Positions 27,275 to 35,420 are shown, numbered from the stretch's first letter. The stretch is DNA of 57,002 nt from Streptomyces sp. Ru71 (GCF_002920535.1 NZ_PQSS01000048.1:1-57002), one strand, 5' to 3'. Numbers and translations: made by a program. Notes: generated from the letters alone by a model not told the origin.

Positions 27275-27454
27275 CCGCCCCGTCGAGTCGTACCGAATGT
27301 CAACGCTATTCGGAGTCGAGGGCCGAGGGAAAAGAAAAGGATCGTCTTCACACTTTGTGAGTAATGGCATTCCGGATCGCTTGACCGTTTCCTTCTGCAA
27401 CGGCAATAGTCCTGCGACGCATCGGAGTTGACACCTTCTCTCCCAGGAGGCCCA
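27275..27454. promoter_or_regulatory. Divergent promoter region of the cluster
   Basis: This is the only sizeable divergent gap in the cluster and is clearly more AT-rich than its surroundings. Rightward, TTGACC (27381-27386) and AATAGT (27405-27410) are 18 bases apart, a fair promoter for the gene at 27455. Leftward, a TAGCGT -10-like box lies on the minus strand about 20 bases before GTG 27274, overlapping a TTGACA hexamer. A single site here could control both operons. Confidence 0.4.
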
Positions 27455-28546
27455 GTGCTGCAGCCCCTCGTGGTCGGGCTCGGCCGGTCCGGATCCGGAC
27501 TGCACCTGAGGACACTCGCCCGGCTGGCCGGGCGGACCGCCGGCGCGGGCGACCCGCTCGTCGCCCTGCCCGCCGTCGGCTGCGACCCACGCGCCGGCCA
27601 GCCGCGCCTTTCGGCCGCTCCCGCGCAGGTCACCGTCGTCACCACGCTGGACCAGGCGCTGCGGCACCTGGAGCCCGCCACCGCGGTGGCCCATGTCTGC
27701 ACACCGCCCGGTGTGCGGTACGCCGTCGTCGAGGAACTCGCCGGGCTCGGCTTCCGCCGGATGATCGTGGAGAAACCCCTGGCCGCCTCCCGCGGCGAGC
27801 TGGACGCCCTGGTCCGGCTCCGCGACGAGGCGGGCCTCCACCTCGTGCCCGTGGCCCACTGGTGCGCCTCCCGGCTCGCGGACCGGCTGCGCCGGCTGGT
27901 GCGCGGCGGGCGGCTCGGCCCGCTCCGCCGCATCACCGTCGACCAGCACAAACCGCGCTTCCTGCGGTCCCTGACCAGCGACGGACACCGCACCGCCCTC
28001 GACGTGGAGATCCCCCACTCCCTGGCACTCGCGCTCGACCTGGCCGGTCCCGCCGACCTGCGCTCCGCGCACTGCTGGGACCTGCGCTTACCGGACCGGG
28101 TGCTCGCGCACATGGGCGGTGCCCAGCTGGAACTGGAGCACTGGTCCGGGGTGTCCACCCTGCTGCGCTCCGACCTCGGCGCACCCGTGCGGCAGCGCAG
28201 TGTCGTCTGCGAGTTCGACGGGGGGACGGTCACCGGCCACTTCCCCCTCAGCGAGGACGACGACCACGCCCAGCTCGTCGTCGCCCCCGCCGGCCGGGTC
28301 CCGGCGCCGGCCACGGCCACCCCGGCGGCCCCCCCACCGCCCGCCACCCCCACCGGGGACGCGGCCGGCCGCCAGGTCTTCCGCGACGACGCCCTGACCG
28401 GCTTCCTGGAAGGCGCCTACCGCGGCTTCCGCTCCGGGGACACGGACACCGCCGGCTTCTCGCTCGCCTGCGCCACCGCCCGCCTGCTGTGCGCGGCCCG
28501 GGACCACTGTGCCCCCGCGGCACCCGCCTGCGCCGGGAGCCGCTGA
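27455..28546 (+). CDS. Gfo/Idh/MocA-family oxidoreductase 1 (divergent)
   Basis: 363-aa NAD(P)-dependent dehydrogenase-like protein. The N-terminal Rossmann glycine motif is VVGLGRSGSG, and the family catalytic-lysine motif appears as IVEKPLAAS. The C-terminal domain carries a Pro/Ala-rich insertion (around TPAAPPPPATP). The start is GTG after AGGAGG at 27445-27450, with a short 4-base spacing. Codon 212 is TTA (28088-28090). Family members oxidise or reduce sugar or cyclitol hydroxyls and often pair with DegT aminotransferases, two of which are encoded divergently. Confidence 0.75.
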   Translation: MLQPLVVGLGRSGSGLHLRTLARLAGRTAGAGDPLVALPAVGCDPRAGQPRLSAAPAQVTVVTTLDQALRHLEPATAVAHVCTPPGVRYAVVEELAGLGFRRMIVEKPLAASRGELDALVRLRDEAGLHLVPVAHWCASRLADRLRRLVRGGRLGPLRRITVDQHKPRFLRSLTSDGHRTALDVEIPHSLALALDLAGPADLRSAHCWDLRLPDRVLAHMGGAQLELEHWSGVSTLLRSDLGAPVRQRSVVCEFDGGTVTGHFPLSEDDDHAQLVVAPAGRVPAPATATPAAPPPPATPTGDAAGRQVFRDDALTGFLEGAYRGFRSGDTDTAGFSLACATARLLCAARDHCAPAAPACAGSR

Positions 28547-28547
28547 C

Positions 28548-29498
28548 ATGCCCCGACACGGCACCGACGCACCTCCCGCCGGATTCGGACCGCCCGCCGG
28601 ATTCGGACCGTTCGCCGGCATCGGCGACGAGGCCGCGCCCGGGATCGACGGCCAGCTGGCCGCGCTGCGGCAGCTCGGCTGGAACACCCTCGAACTGCGC
28701 AGCGTCGACGGCACCGCACTCGCCGACCTCTCCCCGGCAGCCTTCGCCACGCTGACCCGGCGGCTGCGGGACGCCGGCGTCACGGTGGTCGCGGTGGCCT
28801 CCCGGATCGGCAACTGGGCCCGTCCCGTCACCGGCGACCTCGCCGTGGACCTCGCCGAACTGGACGTCCTCGCCGAGCGGTGCGCCGCCCTGGACTGCCG
28901 TTTCGTGCGGATCATGTCGTACCCCAACGACGGGCTCGCCGAGACCGAGTGGGCCGACCGCGTCCTGGCCCGCACCGCCGTCCTCGCGGACCGCGCCCGG
29001 CGCGCGGGCCTGGTCCTGGTGCACGAGAACTGCGCGGGCTGGGCCGGGGACCGCGCCGACCGCGCGCTCCGGCTGCTGCGAGCCGTCGACAGCCCGGCGC
29101 TGCGCCTGCTGTTCGACACCGGCAACGGTGTCCCCTACGGCTACCGCGCGCCGGACCTGCTGAGCGACCTCGCCCCCTACGTGGCCCACGTCCACATCAA
29201 GGACGCCGTGCGCACCCCGGACGGGGAGACGGCCTACACCCTGCCCGGCGACGGTGACGCCGAAGTCGCCGCCTGCCTGCGTATCCTCGCCGACCACGGC
29301 TACACCGGGGCCCTCTCCCTGGAACCCCACCTGGCCCTGCGCCCGCACGACGGCCTGATCCGGGCCGGTGAGGACGGCGGCGACCTGTTCGTACGGGCCG
29401 GACAGGCGCTCACCCGGCTGCTGGCGACCCCGGAGCGGGCGCCCGCCCAGCAGCACGGTCCCGCCGCGGCGCCCGCCCACCCGGGCGGTACGGCGTGA
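28548..29498 (+). CDS. Sugar phosphate isomerase/epimerase-like TIM-barrel protein
   Basis: 316-aa member of the AP endonuclease 2/xylose isomerase-like TIM-barrel family. Metal-ligand segments are visible: VLVHENCAGWAG (Glu), LLFDTGNG (Asp), VAHVHIKDA (His) and ALSLEPHL (Glu). The family covers hydroxypyruvate isomerase, inosose dehydratase (IolE), keto-sugar epimerases and 3-dehydroshikimate dehydratase, so the reaction cannot be fixed. The ATG begins 1 base after the dehydrogenase stop, and the gene overlaps the M20 gene by 4 bases. The N-terminus has a short GFGPPAGFGPFAG repeat. Confidence 0.8.
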   Translation: MPRHGTDAPPAGFGPPAGFGPFAGIGDEAAPGIDGQLAALRQLGWNTLELRSVDGTALADLSPAAFATLTRRLRDAGVTVVAVASRIGNWARPVTGDLAVDLAELDVLAERCAALDCRFVRIMSYPNDGLAETEWADRVLARTAVLADRARRAGLVLVHENCAGWAGDRADRALRLLRAVDSPALRLLFDTGNGVPYGYRAPDLLSDLAPYVAHVHIKDAVRTPDGETAYTLPGDGDAEVAACLRILADHGYTGALSLEPHLALRPHDGLIRAGEDGGDLFVRAGQALTRLLATPERAPAQQHGPAAAPAHPGGTA

Positions 29499-30772
29499 CG
29501 GCTCTGTTCACCGACGACGACCACCAACTCCTGCTGGACCTGCTGAACCTGCCCAGCGTCAACCCGCTGGAGGCCGGACCGGACGACCCGCCCTCCCGGC
29601 TGCCCGACCTCCTTGGGCGGTACGCGGCAGCCGCGGCCGACGCCGGCTTCCGCACCGTACGGCTCTCCCCCGCGCCCCCCGGCTGCCTGGAACGGCCCGC
29701 GGTCCCGGCCACCGTCCGGGCCGCCGCCCGCGATCCGCGCTTCCTCGCCGGCCAGCCCAGCCTCCTGCTGCGGCTGGGTCCCGAGCGCGACCGCGCCGAC
29801 ACCGTCATGTTCAACGTCCATCTGGACACCGTCGCCGGACATGAGCCGCCCGCCTTCGACGGCAGCAGGTTCACCGGCCGGGGCGCGGTCGACGCCAAGG
29901 GGCCCGCCGTGGCCCTGCTCGCGGGGCTGCGGGCCGCCGCGTCCCACCCCGCCGTCGGACGGGACGTCACCGTGCTGGTCCAGGCCGTCGCCGGGGAGGA
30001 GGGCGGCGCCCTGGGCACCTACGGCACCCGCCCCCTGCTGGAGGCCGGTCACCACGGACGCCTCAACGTCTTCTGCGAGCCGACCGGCCTGCGCGCGCTG
30101 CCCCGGGCCACCGCCTCCATGACCGCCCGGATCACCGTGCGGGGCGAGGACGCCGTGGACGACCGGCCCGACGCCGGGCACAACGCCACCGTGCTGCTCG
30201 GCTTCCTCGCCCAGCACCTCGCCGCCCGGCTGGACGGGGCCGTCCCCGGCGCCCGGGTGTGCCTGGCCGGGCTCCACACCGGCCGCACGCACAACCGTGT
30301 CCACGGCACCGGAACCCTGCTGGTGAACCTGTCCTACCGCACCACCGCGGACGGCCGGCGCCTCAAGGACGCGGTGAGCCGGCACGTCACCGACGGCCTG
30401 CGCCGCTTCACCGGGCTCTTCGCCTCCACGCAGGAGTTCGCCCGCACGGCCCGGGACGCGGCCCGCATCACCGCGCTCGGCTGGGACAAGCACGGCCTGC
30501 CCGCGCTGGACAACCGCGACGCCTGGGCCGAGGAGCTCCTGGCCCGCGCCGGCGCCCGCCCGGCGGACGGCGACCCCGGCTTCACCTGCGACGCCATCTG
30601 GGCCGCCGGACTGGACGGCGCCTTCACCACCGTGCTCGGCCCCGGCGACCTCGCCGCCAACCGCGCCCACGCGCCCGGGGAGTTCGTCGACCTCGCTGAC
30701 CTGGAGGCGTTCGCGGGCGTCGTCCGGCGCCTCGTCACCCGCTTCGCCCAAGACCGCCGAACCCCTGCGTAA
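29495..30772 (+). CDS. M20-family metallopeptidase/amidohydrolase
   Basis: 425-aa di-zinc amidohydrolase related to ArgE, DapE and aminoacylases. Metal and catalytic motifs: FNVHLDTVAG (His and catalytic Asp), GRGAVDAKGP (bridging Asp), VAGEEGGALG (catalytic and metal Glu), plus a C-terminal ANRAHAPGEFVDL region with the last His. It would remove an acyl or peptide group from an amino function. In this cluster it could deprotect an N-acylated amine introduced by an aminotransferase; that is inference. The GTG start overlaps the preceding stop. Confidence 0.82.
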   Translation: MTALFTDDDHQLLLDLLNLPSVNPLEAGPDDPPSRLPDLLGRYAAAAADAGFRTVRLSPAPPGCLERPAVPATVRAAARDPRFLAGQPSLLLRLGPERDRADTVMFNVHLDTVAGHEPPAFDGSRFTGRGAVDAKGPAVALLAGLRAAASHPAVGRDVTVLVQAVAGEEGGALGTYGTRPLLEAGHHGRLNVFCEPTGLRALPRATASMTARITVRGEDAVDDRPDAGHNATVLLGFLAQHLAARLDGAVPGARVCLAGLHTGRTHNRVHGTGTLLVNLSYRTTADGRRLKDAVSRHVTDGLRRFTGLFASTQEFARTARDAARITALGWDKHGLPALDNRDAWAEELLARAGARPADGDPGFTCDAIWAAGLDGAFTTVLGPGDLAANRAHAPGEFVDLADLEAFAGVVRRLVTRFAQDRRTPA

Positions 30773-30781
30773 GGAACCCGG

Positions 30782-31903
30782 ATGACGGCACCCACCGCCC
30801 CCGATCCCACTCGCGTCCTCGTCGACCACACCGCACTGCGGACCGCGGTGACCGGCCTCTTCGCCGGTCACGGCATCCCCGCCGCCCGGGCCCGGCTCGC
30901 CGCCGACGCCCTGTGCCACGGCGACCTCACCGGCATGGAGTCGCACGGGATGTTCAACCTCACCCGGCTCTATCTGCCGCTGCTGGAGTCGGGCCGCTGC
31001 GACCCCGGCGCCGAACCGCGCACCCTCACCGACCTGGGCGCCTGCGCGGTCGTCGACGCCCGCCGCGCCCTGGGACTGTGGGCCGCCGCCGAAGCGATGG
31101 ACGACGCCGTCGCGCGCGCCCAACGGCACGGCGTCGGACTGGTGTCCGTACGCGGCGCCACCCACTTCGGGTGCGCCGGGTTCCACGCCGTGCGCGCCGC
31201 GCACGCCGGGATGATCGGCGTCGTCGCCAGCAACTGCGGAGGCCAGCGCATCGCCCGGCCGCCGGGGGGCGCGGTGGCCATGCTCGGCACCAATCCGCTC
31301 AGCGTCGCCGCACCCGCCCTCGACGGCCACCCCTTCCTGCTCGACATGAGCACCACCGTCGCGCCGACCGGGCGGGTACGCATCGCCGCCCGCAGCGGGA
31401 CCGAGGTGCCCGCCGGCTGGCTGGAGGACGCGGCCGGCGACCCGGTGACCGACCCGTCGGCCTTCGACCGCGGCGAGGCGTTCCTGCGCTGGCTCGGCGG
31501 TACGGCCGACACCGGCGTCCACAAGGGCTACGGCCTCGGCATCGCGGTGGAGCTGCTGGCCGCCGTGGTGTCCGGAGCGGCCCTGGGGCCCGCGCCCGAC
31601 GCCCTCGACGGAGACGGACGGCCGCACGGACGGGACGACGACATCGGCTTCTTCCTCCTGGCGATCGCCCCGGAGGTGCTGCGTCCGGGCGCGGACGTGG
31701 CCGGCACGACCCGGTCCCTGTTCGGCGCACTCGCCGACTGCCCGCCGGCGCCCGGCGCCGAACCGGTGCGCTACCCGGGCTGGCGGGAGGCGGAACTCGC
31801 CGCCGAGCGCCGGCGCGACGGCATCCCGCTGCCCGGGTATCTGTACCGGGAACTGGCCACCCTGGGCCTCCTCGGCCGTCCCGGCTCCGGGGACGCGCGA
31901 TGA
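30782..31903 (+). CDS. Malate/L-lactate dehydrogenase (Ldh/YlbC)-family oxidoreductase
   Basis: 373-aa NAD(P)H enzyme of the Ldh_2 family, which reduces 2-keto acids or cyclic imino acids (for example sulfolactate, ureidoglycolate, delta-1-piperideine-2-carboxylate). Family segments: GMESHGMFNLTRL with the catalytic His, GATHFGCAGFHA, GTNPLSVAAPA and HKGYGLGIAVELL. TAAGGA lies about 6 bases before the ATG. It overlaps the next dehydrogenase gene by ATGA. The substrate is unknown. Confidence 0.85.
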   Translation: MTAPTAPDPTRVLVDHTALRTAVTGLFAGHGIPAARARLAADALCHGDLTGMESHGMFNLTRLYLPLLESGRCDPGAEPRTLTDLGACAVVDARRALGLWAAAEAMDDAVARAQRHGVGLVSVRGATHFGCAGFHAVRAAHAGMIGVVASNCGGQRIARPPGGAVAMLGTNPLSVAAPALDGHPFLLDMSTTVAPTGRVRIAARSGTEVPAGWLEDAAGDPVTDPSAFDRGEAFLRWLGGTADTGVHKGYGLGIAVELLAAVVSGAALGPAPDALDGDGRPHGRDDDIGFFLLAIAPEVLRPGADVAGTTRSLFGALADCPPAPGAEPVRYPGWREAELAAERRRDGIPLPGYLYRELATLGLLGRPGSGDAR

Positions 31904-32850
31904 CCCGGCGGCCCCTGCGCCTGGGCGTCATCGGCCTCGGAGCCATCTCCCCCTACTACCTGGCCGCCGCCGAACGGCTGCCCGGCTGGGAGGTCGGCGC
32001 CGTGTGCGACACGCGCGCCGAGGCCCTGGAGCAGTACCCGGGCCGCGGCACCCGCTTCCGCGACCACCGGACGCTGCTGTCCGAGGCCCGGCCCGACGCC
32101 CTGGTCGTGGCCGTCCCCAACCATGCGCACCTCGCCGTGTGCCGGGACGCGCTGGTGGCCGGCGTCCCGGTGTGCGTGGAGAAACCCCTCGCCCTCACCG
32201 CCGCCGAGGGGCGCCTGCTGGTGGATCTGGCGCGGCGCCGCGACGTGGCGCTGATGACGGCGTTCCACCGTCGCTACAACACGGCCGTGCGCGAACTGGC
32301 GCTCCGGGCGGCGGGCCGCAAGGCCGTCGCGGTCCGGGTGCGGTACCTGGAGCGCATCGAGGAGCATCTCGGCGGCGAGGACTGGTACCTCGACCCCGCG
32401 CGCTGCGGCGGTGGCTGCGTCGCCGACAACGGCCCGAACGCCCTCGACCTGGTGCGGCTGCTGCTCGGCGAGGTCACCGTCACCGGCTGCGACATCCGCC
32501 GCGACGGCTGCGGCACCGACCGTCAGGCGGTGATCCGCCTGCACGGCCCGGCCGCAAGCACCGCGTCGGTCGAACTGGACTGGTCGTACCCGGGAGAGCT
32601 CAAGGACGTCGAGGTCGAACTGGCCGACGGGGAGATTCTGCGCGCCGACATGCTGGCCGGGCACCAGGGTTTCAAGGCGTCGCTGTGGCACGAGTACGAG
32701 GAGATCCTCACGGAGTTCGCCTCGTTCGTCGACCGGAAGGCCCGGCCCGGCGAGGGCGCGCACGGCGGCCTGCCCGCGCTGGAGCTGGTGGAGGAGGCCT
32801 ACCGCCGTTCCCGGCCGGCGGCGGCGTCGGCGGCGGAGGGGGAGGCGTGA
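31900..32850 (+). CDS. Gfo/Idh/MocA-family oxidoreductase 2
   Basis: 316-aa dehydrogenase with a canonical start: LGVIGLGAISPYYL for NAD(P) binding, VVAVPNHAH, CVEKPLALTAAEG with the catalytic Lys, and GGCVADNGPNALDLVRLLLG in the second domain. It is closer to typical family members than the first copy at 27455. It is coupled on both sides by 4-base overlaps. Probable role: oxidation or reduction of a sugar/cyclitol carbon in the pathway that uses the DegT aminotransferases. Confidence 0.87.
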   Translation: MTRRPLRLGVIGLGAISPYYLAAAERLPGWEVGAVCDTRAEALEQYPGRGTRFRDHRTLLSEARPDALVVAVPNHAHLAVCRDALVAGVPVCVEKPLALTAAEGRLLVDLARRRDVALMTAFHRRYNTAVRELALRAAGRKAVAVRVRYLERIEEHLGGEDWYLDPARCGGGCVADNGPNALDLVRLLLGEVTVTGCDIRRDGCGTDRQAVIRLHGPAASTASVELDWSYPGELKDVEVELADGEILRADMLAGHQGFKASLWHEYEEILTEFASFVDRKARPGEGAHGGLPALELVEEAYRRSRPAAASAAEGEA

Positions 32851-33281
32851 ACCCGGCGGAGGACGGCCCGAAGCGCGTGGTGCGCGGTGCCCTGGTCAAG
32901 GTGCTGACGCACCACCGCACGGACCGCGGCATGCGGCTGGAGGAACACGCGGCTCGCTGTGTGCGCCGGGGCGAAGTGCACGAGCTGGTCAGCACCGACC
33001 AGTGGGACCCGCGCCCGGGCGCCCGGATCGACCGGGTGGGCTTCCTCGGCTTCGCGGAGCTGCTGAGCGGCGGCGTGATCGACCGGGGCGATCTGGTGAG
33101 CATCGGGGACACGCGGATCGGCACGGTCCTCGGCTTCGACGCCTGCCATCTGCCCAACCACTACAACATCCTGATCCACACCGCTCGTCCGGTCAGCGGC
33201 CGGGATCTGCGGCTGTGGCCCGAGGCCCACGTCGCCTTCGCCCAGGGCAGCCCGCTGGGCGAAGGCGACGCGCCCCGCTGA
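32847..33281 (+). CDS. Uncharacterised 144-aa cluster protein
   Basis: GTG start overlaps the preceding stop (GTGA) with GGAGGG 6 bases upstream, so it belongs to the operon. The sequence is soluble and has no signal or membrane segment. It begins with a short disordered-looking N-terminus, then VLTHHRTDRGMRLEEHA, an RIDRVGFLGFAELLSGG stretch and a C-terminal LGFDACHLPNHYNILIH region rich in His and Cys. I do not recognise a family. The His/Cys/Asp content would allow metal binding. It is the last gene before a double terminator. Confidence 0.75.
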   Translation: MNPAEDGPKRVVRGALVKVLTHHRTDRGMRLEEHAARCVRRGEVHELVSTDQWDPRPGARIDRVGFLGFAELLSGGVIDRGDLVSIGDTRIGTVLGFDACHLPNHYNILIHTARPVSGRDLRLWPEAHVAFAQGSPLGEGDAPR

Positions 33282-33289
33282 AACCGTGA

Positions 33290-33362
33290 ACGGCGCCGGC
33301 GGCTCGGACGCCGGCGCCGTACGGCGCTGTGACCCCGGAGGATCAGCCTCCGGGGTCACAGC
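33290..33362. terminator. Two strong hairpins ending the plus operon (convergent)
   Basis: Hairpin 1 pairs 33290-33301 with 33309-33320 (12 bp, arm ACGGCGCCGGCG). Hairpin 2 pairs GCTGTGACCCCGGAGG (33326-33341) with its exact complement at 33347-33362 (16 bp, 5-base loop). They lie between the ends of convergent genes and have no T-tract. They should insulate the cluster from the EF-hand gene. Confidence 0.75.
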
Positions 33363-33374
33363 TGGTCAGGCGGT

Positions 33375-33908
33375 TCAGCCGAGCAGTTCGACCTGCAGTC
33401 CGCCGAAGTGGAAGTCACGCACCACGTTCAGCAGTTCGTCCCGGGACAGGACGCCGTCGCCGTTCGCGTCGACCTTCCGGAACGCCTCGCCGACCTGGGA
33501 GGTGGGCGCCCCGACGGCCGTCAGCCAGGCCTTGAACTCGCGTTCGTCGATCTGTCCGTCGTGGTTGTCGTCGCACAGCTCGATCAGCGCGTCCACCACG
33601 GGGGCAAGGGCGCGCTGGAAGCTCGCCTCGCCCTCCTGGAACAGGAGGGTGCCCGTGGCGGCGAGGAACTGCTCCTGGGTGATGCTGCTCCCGGCCGGGA
33701 CGCCGGCCCGGTGGGCCAGGTGCTCGTACAGCCCCTGGAACGCGGCCGCGAGCGAGTGGGCCTCCGGAGAGCCCGCGTCCTTCCCCAGGTTCTGGACGAT
33801 CCGGGCGGCCTCGCCCCGGAAGTCGCTGGGCTCCAGGACACCGTTGCCGTCGATGTCCCACTTCTCGAAACGCTTCACCAGACGGTCGTTGGCGACAGCG
33901 GTGCTCAT
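33375..33908 (-). CDS. EF-hand calcium-binding protein (calerythrin/Cab-like)
   Basis: 177-aa acidic cytosolic protein with three good EF-hand loops, starting at residues 18 (DIDGNGVLEPSD), 113 (DDNHDGQIDERE) and 147 (DANGDGVLSRDE). A degenerate fourth hand lies between the first two. This matches calerythrin and Streptomyces Cab proteins, thought to buffer or sense Ca2+ during development. GAAGGAG is 6 bases upstream of the ATG. It is transcribed alone, converging on the biosynthetic cluster. Confidence 0.9.
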   Translation of the reverse strand: MSTAVANDRLVKRFEKWDIDGNGVLEPSDFRGEAARIVQNLGKDAGSPEAHSLAAAFQGLYEHLAHRAGVPAGSSITQEQFLAATGTLLFQEGEASFQRALAPVVDALIELCDDNHDGQIDEREFKAWLTAVGAPTSQVGEAFRKVDANGDGVLSRDELLNVVRDFHFGGLQVELLG

Positions 33909-34119
33909 GTCGGTCTCCTTCTCGGCTGGCCTCTGTCTCGCGAGAGACGAGGGAACTGCGGCGCCTGGACAGGGGCCGCGGCCGCGCAGGGCTTCGCCGC
34001 TGCGCGGAGTCAGGGGGATCGGCCGGCCGTACGCCGGCGGAAGGCGCCGTACACGCGGGCGCCGTTCGGGGGATGCCGGGGTGTGGACCCCGGGAGGCGG
34101 CGGGAGGGCCGCGAACGAG

Positions 34120-35379
34120 TCAGAGCAGCGTGACCCCGCTGCCCACGGCCTTGCCGCGGGTGTCCAGCAGGGCGCACCGGGCTCTGCCCAGCGCCTCTCT
34201 CGCGTAGCAGGCGTGCTGCTGCAGGAGGATCGCCACGTCCGCCCTGTCGAGGGCGTCCCGCAGCTTTGTGGCGCGCGGCAGCGGCCGGCCGTCCACGGTG
34301 AACTCGGTGATGTACGGGTCGTGGTAGGACACGTCGACCCCGGCGGCGAGCAGCCCCGCGGCCACCGGGCGTGCCGGTGTCTCCCGCACGTCGGCCACGT
34401 CGGCCTTGTAGGTGACGCCCAGGAGCAGCGCGCGTGCGCCCTCGGGCCGGCCGCGGACCTCGCCGAGCAGGGCGAGGGCCCGGTACACGACATGCTCCGG
34501 CATGCGGGAGAGGACCTCGTGTGCGGCTGCCAGCATGCGGAAGGAGAAGCCCTGGGACTCGGCCCGGGTGGCCAGATAGCGGGGGTCGACGGGGATGCAG
34601 TGCCCGCCGACGCCGGGGCCGGGAGTGAAGGGGGCGAATCCGAAGGGCTTCGTCGCCGCGCAGTGCAGGACGTCCCAGACGTCGATGCCGGTCCGGTGGC
34701 AGAACAGCGCCACCTCGTCGACCAGCGCGATGTTGACGTAGCGGTAGGTGTTCTCCAGCAGCTTGGCCATCTCCGCCTCCCGCGTGCCGCGGGCGACGAC
34801 GAGACGGTCCACGAACCGCCCGTAGAAGGCGGTGGCGTACTTGGCGCACAGGGGAGTGCACCCGCTCACCACCTTGGGGGTGTTGGCCACGCCCCAGGTC
34901 GGGTTGCCGGGGTCGATGCGCTGCGGCGAGTAGGCGAGGTGGAAGTCCTCGCCCGCGCGCAGTCCGCTGCCCTGTTCCAGCAGCGGCCGCACGACGTCCT
35001 CGGTGGTGCCCGGGTGGCTGGTGGACTCCAGGACGACGAGCATGCCGGCGCGCAGCCGGGCCGCGACGGCTTGTGCGGCGTCCACCACCGCGGACAGGTC
35101 GGGCAGGCCTTCCGGCGTGAGTCCGGTGGGCACACAGATCACGACGGTCTGCGCGCCGTCCAGCACCGCGGGATCGGCTGTGGCGTGAAAGCCCGCGTCC
35201 AGCATGGCCGCGACGTCCGCGTCGGCGACGCCGCCGACGTGTGAGCGGCCTTCGGACAAGCCGGTGACCACCGCGCCGGACACGTCGTATCCGGCGGTGG
35301 TCAGTCCGGCCTGGACGGCGGCGCGGGCGAGGGGTAACCCGACATGGCCAAGCCCCATGACGACGAGGTCGATGGTCAT
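34120..35379 (-). CDS. UDP-glucose/GDP-mannose dehydrogenase family protein
   Basis: 419-aa nucleotide-sugar 6-dehydrogenase that would oxidise a UDP- or GDP-sugar to the uronic acid in two NAD+-dependent steps. Motifs: VVMGLGHVGLPLARAA for NAD binding, LESTSHPGTTE, KLLENTYRYVNIALVDE and the catalytic Cys261 in PGPGVGGHCIPVDP. This arrangement is nearer to the WecC/UDP-N-acetylhexosamine dehydrogenase type than to Ugd by eye. ATG 35379 is chosen because AGGAG is 11 bases upstream; GTG 35388 is too close. It could feed an amino-uronic acid to the neighbouring cluster. Confidence 0.87.
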   Translation of the reverse strand: MTIDLVVMGLGHVGLPLARAAVQAGLTTAGYDVSGAVVTGLSEGRSHVGGVADADVAAMLDAGFHATADPAVLDGAQTVVICVPTGLTPEGLPDLSAVVDAAQAVAARLRAGMLVVLESTSHPGTTEDVVRPLLEQGSGLRAGEDFHLAYSPQRIDPGNPTWGVANTPKVVSGCTPLCAKYATAFYGRFVDRLVVARGTREAEMAKLLENTYRYVNIALVDEVALFCHRTGIDVWDVLHCAATKPFGFAPFTPGPGVGGHCIPVDPRYLATRAESQGFSFRMLAAAHEVLSRMPEHVVYRALALLGEVRGRPEGARALLLGVTYKADVADVRETPARPVAAGLLAAGVDVSYHDPYITEFTVDGRPLPRATKLRDALDRADVAILLQQHACYAREALGRARCALLDTRGKAVGSGVTLL

Positions 35380-35420
35380 GTGCAGCACTTCTCCTGATGT
35401 GGGGGGTGGACGGTGGGGGG

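Noticed and set aside
26039..27370. ATG 27370 as the start of aminotransferase 2
   Set aside because: It adds 32 residues of unusual composition across the presumed promoter and lacks a ribosome site; GTG 27274 gives a normal length, although this is not certain.
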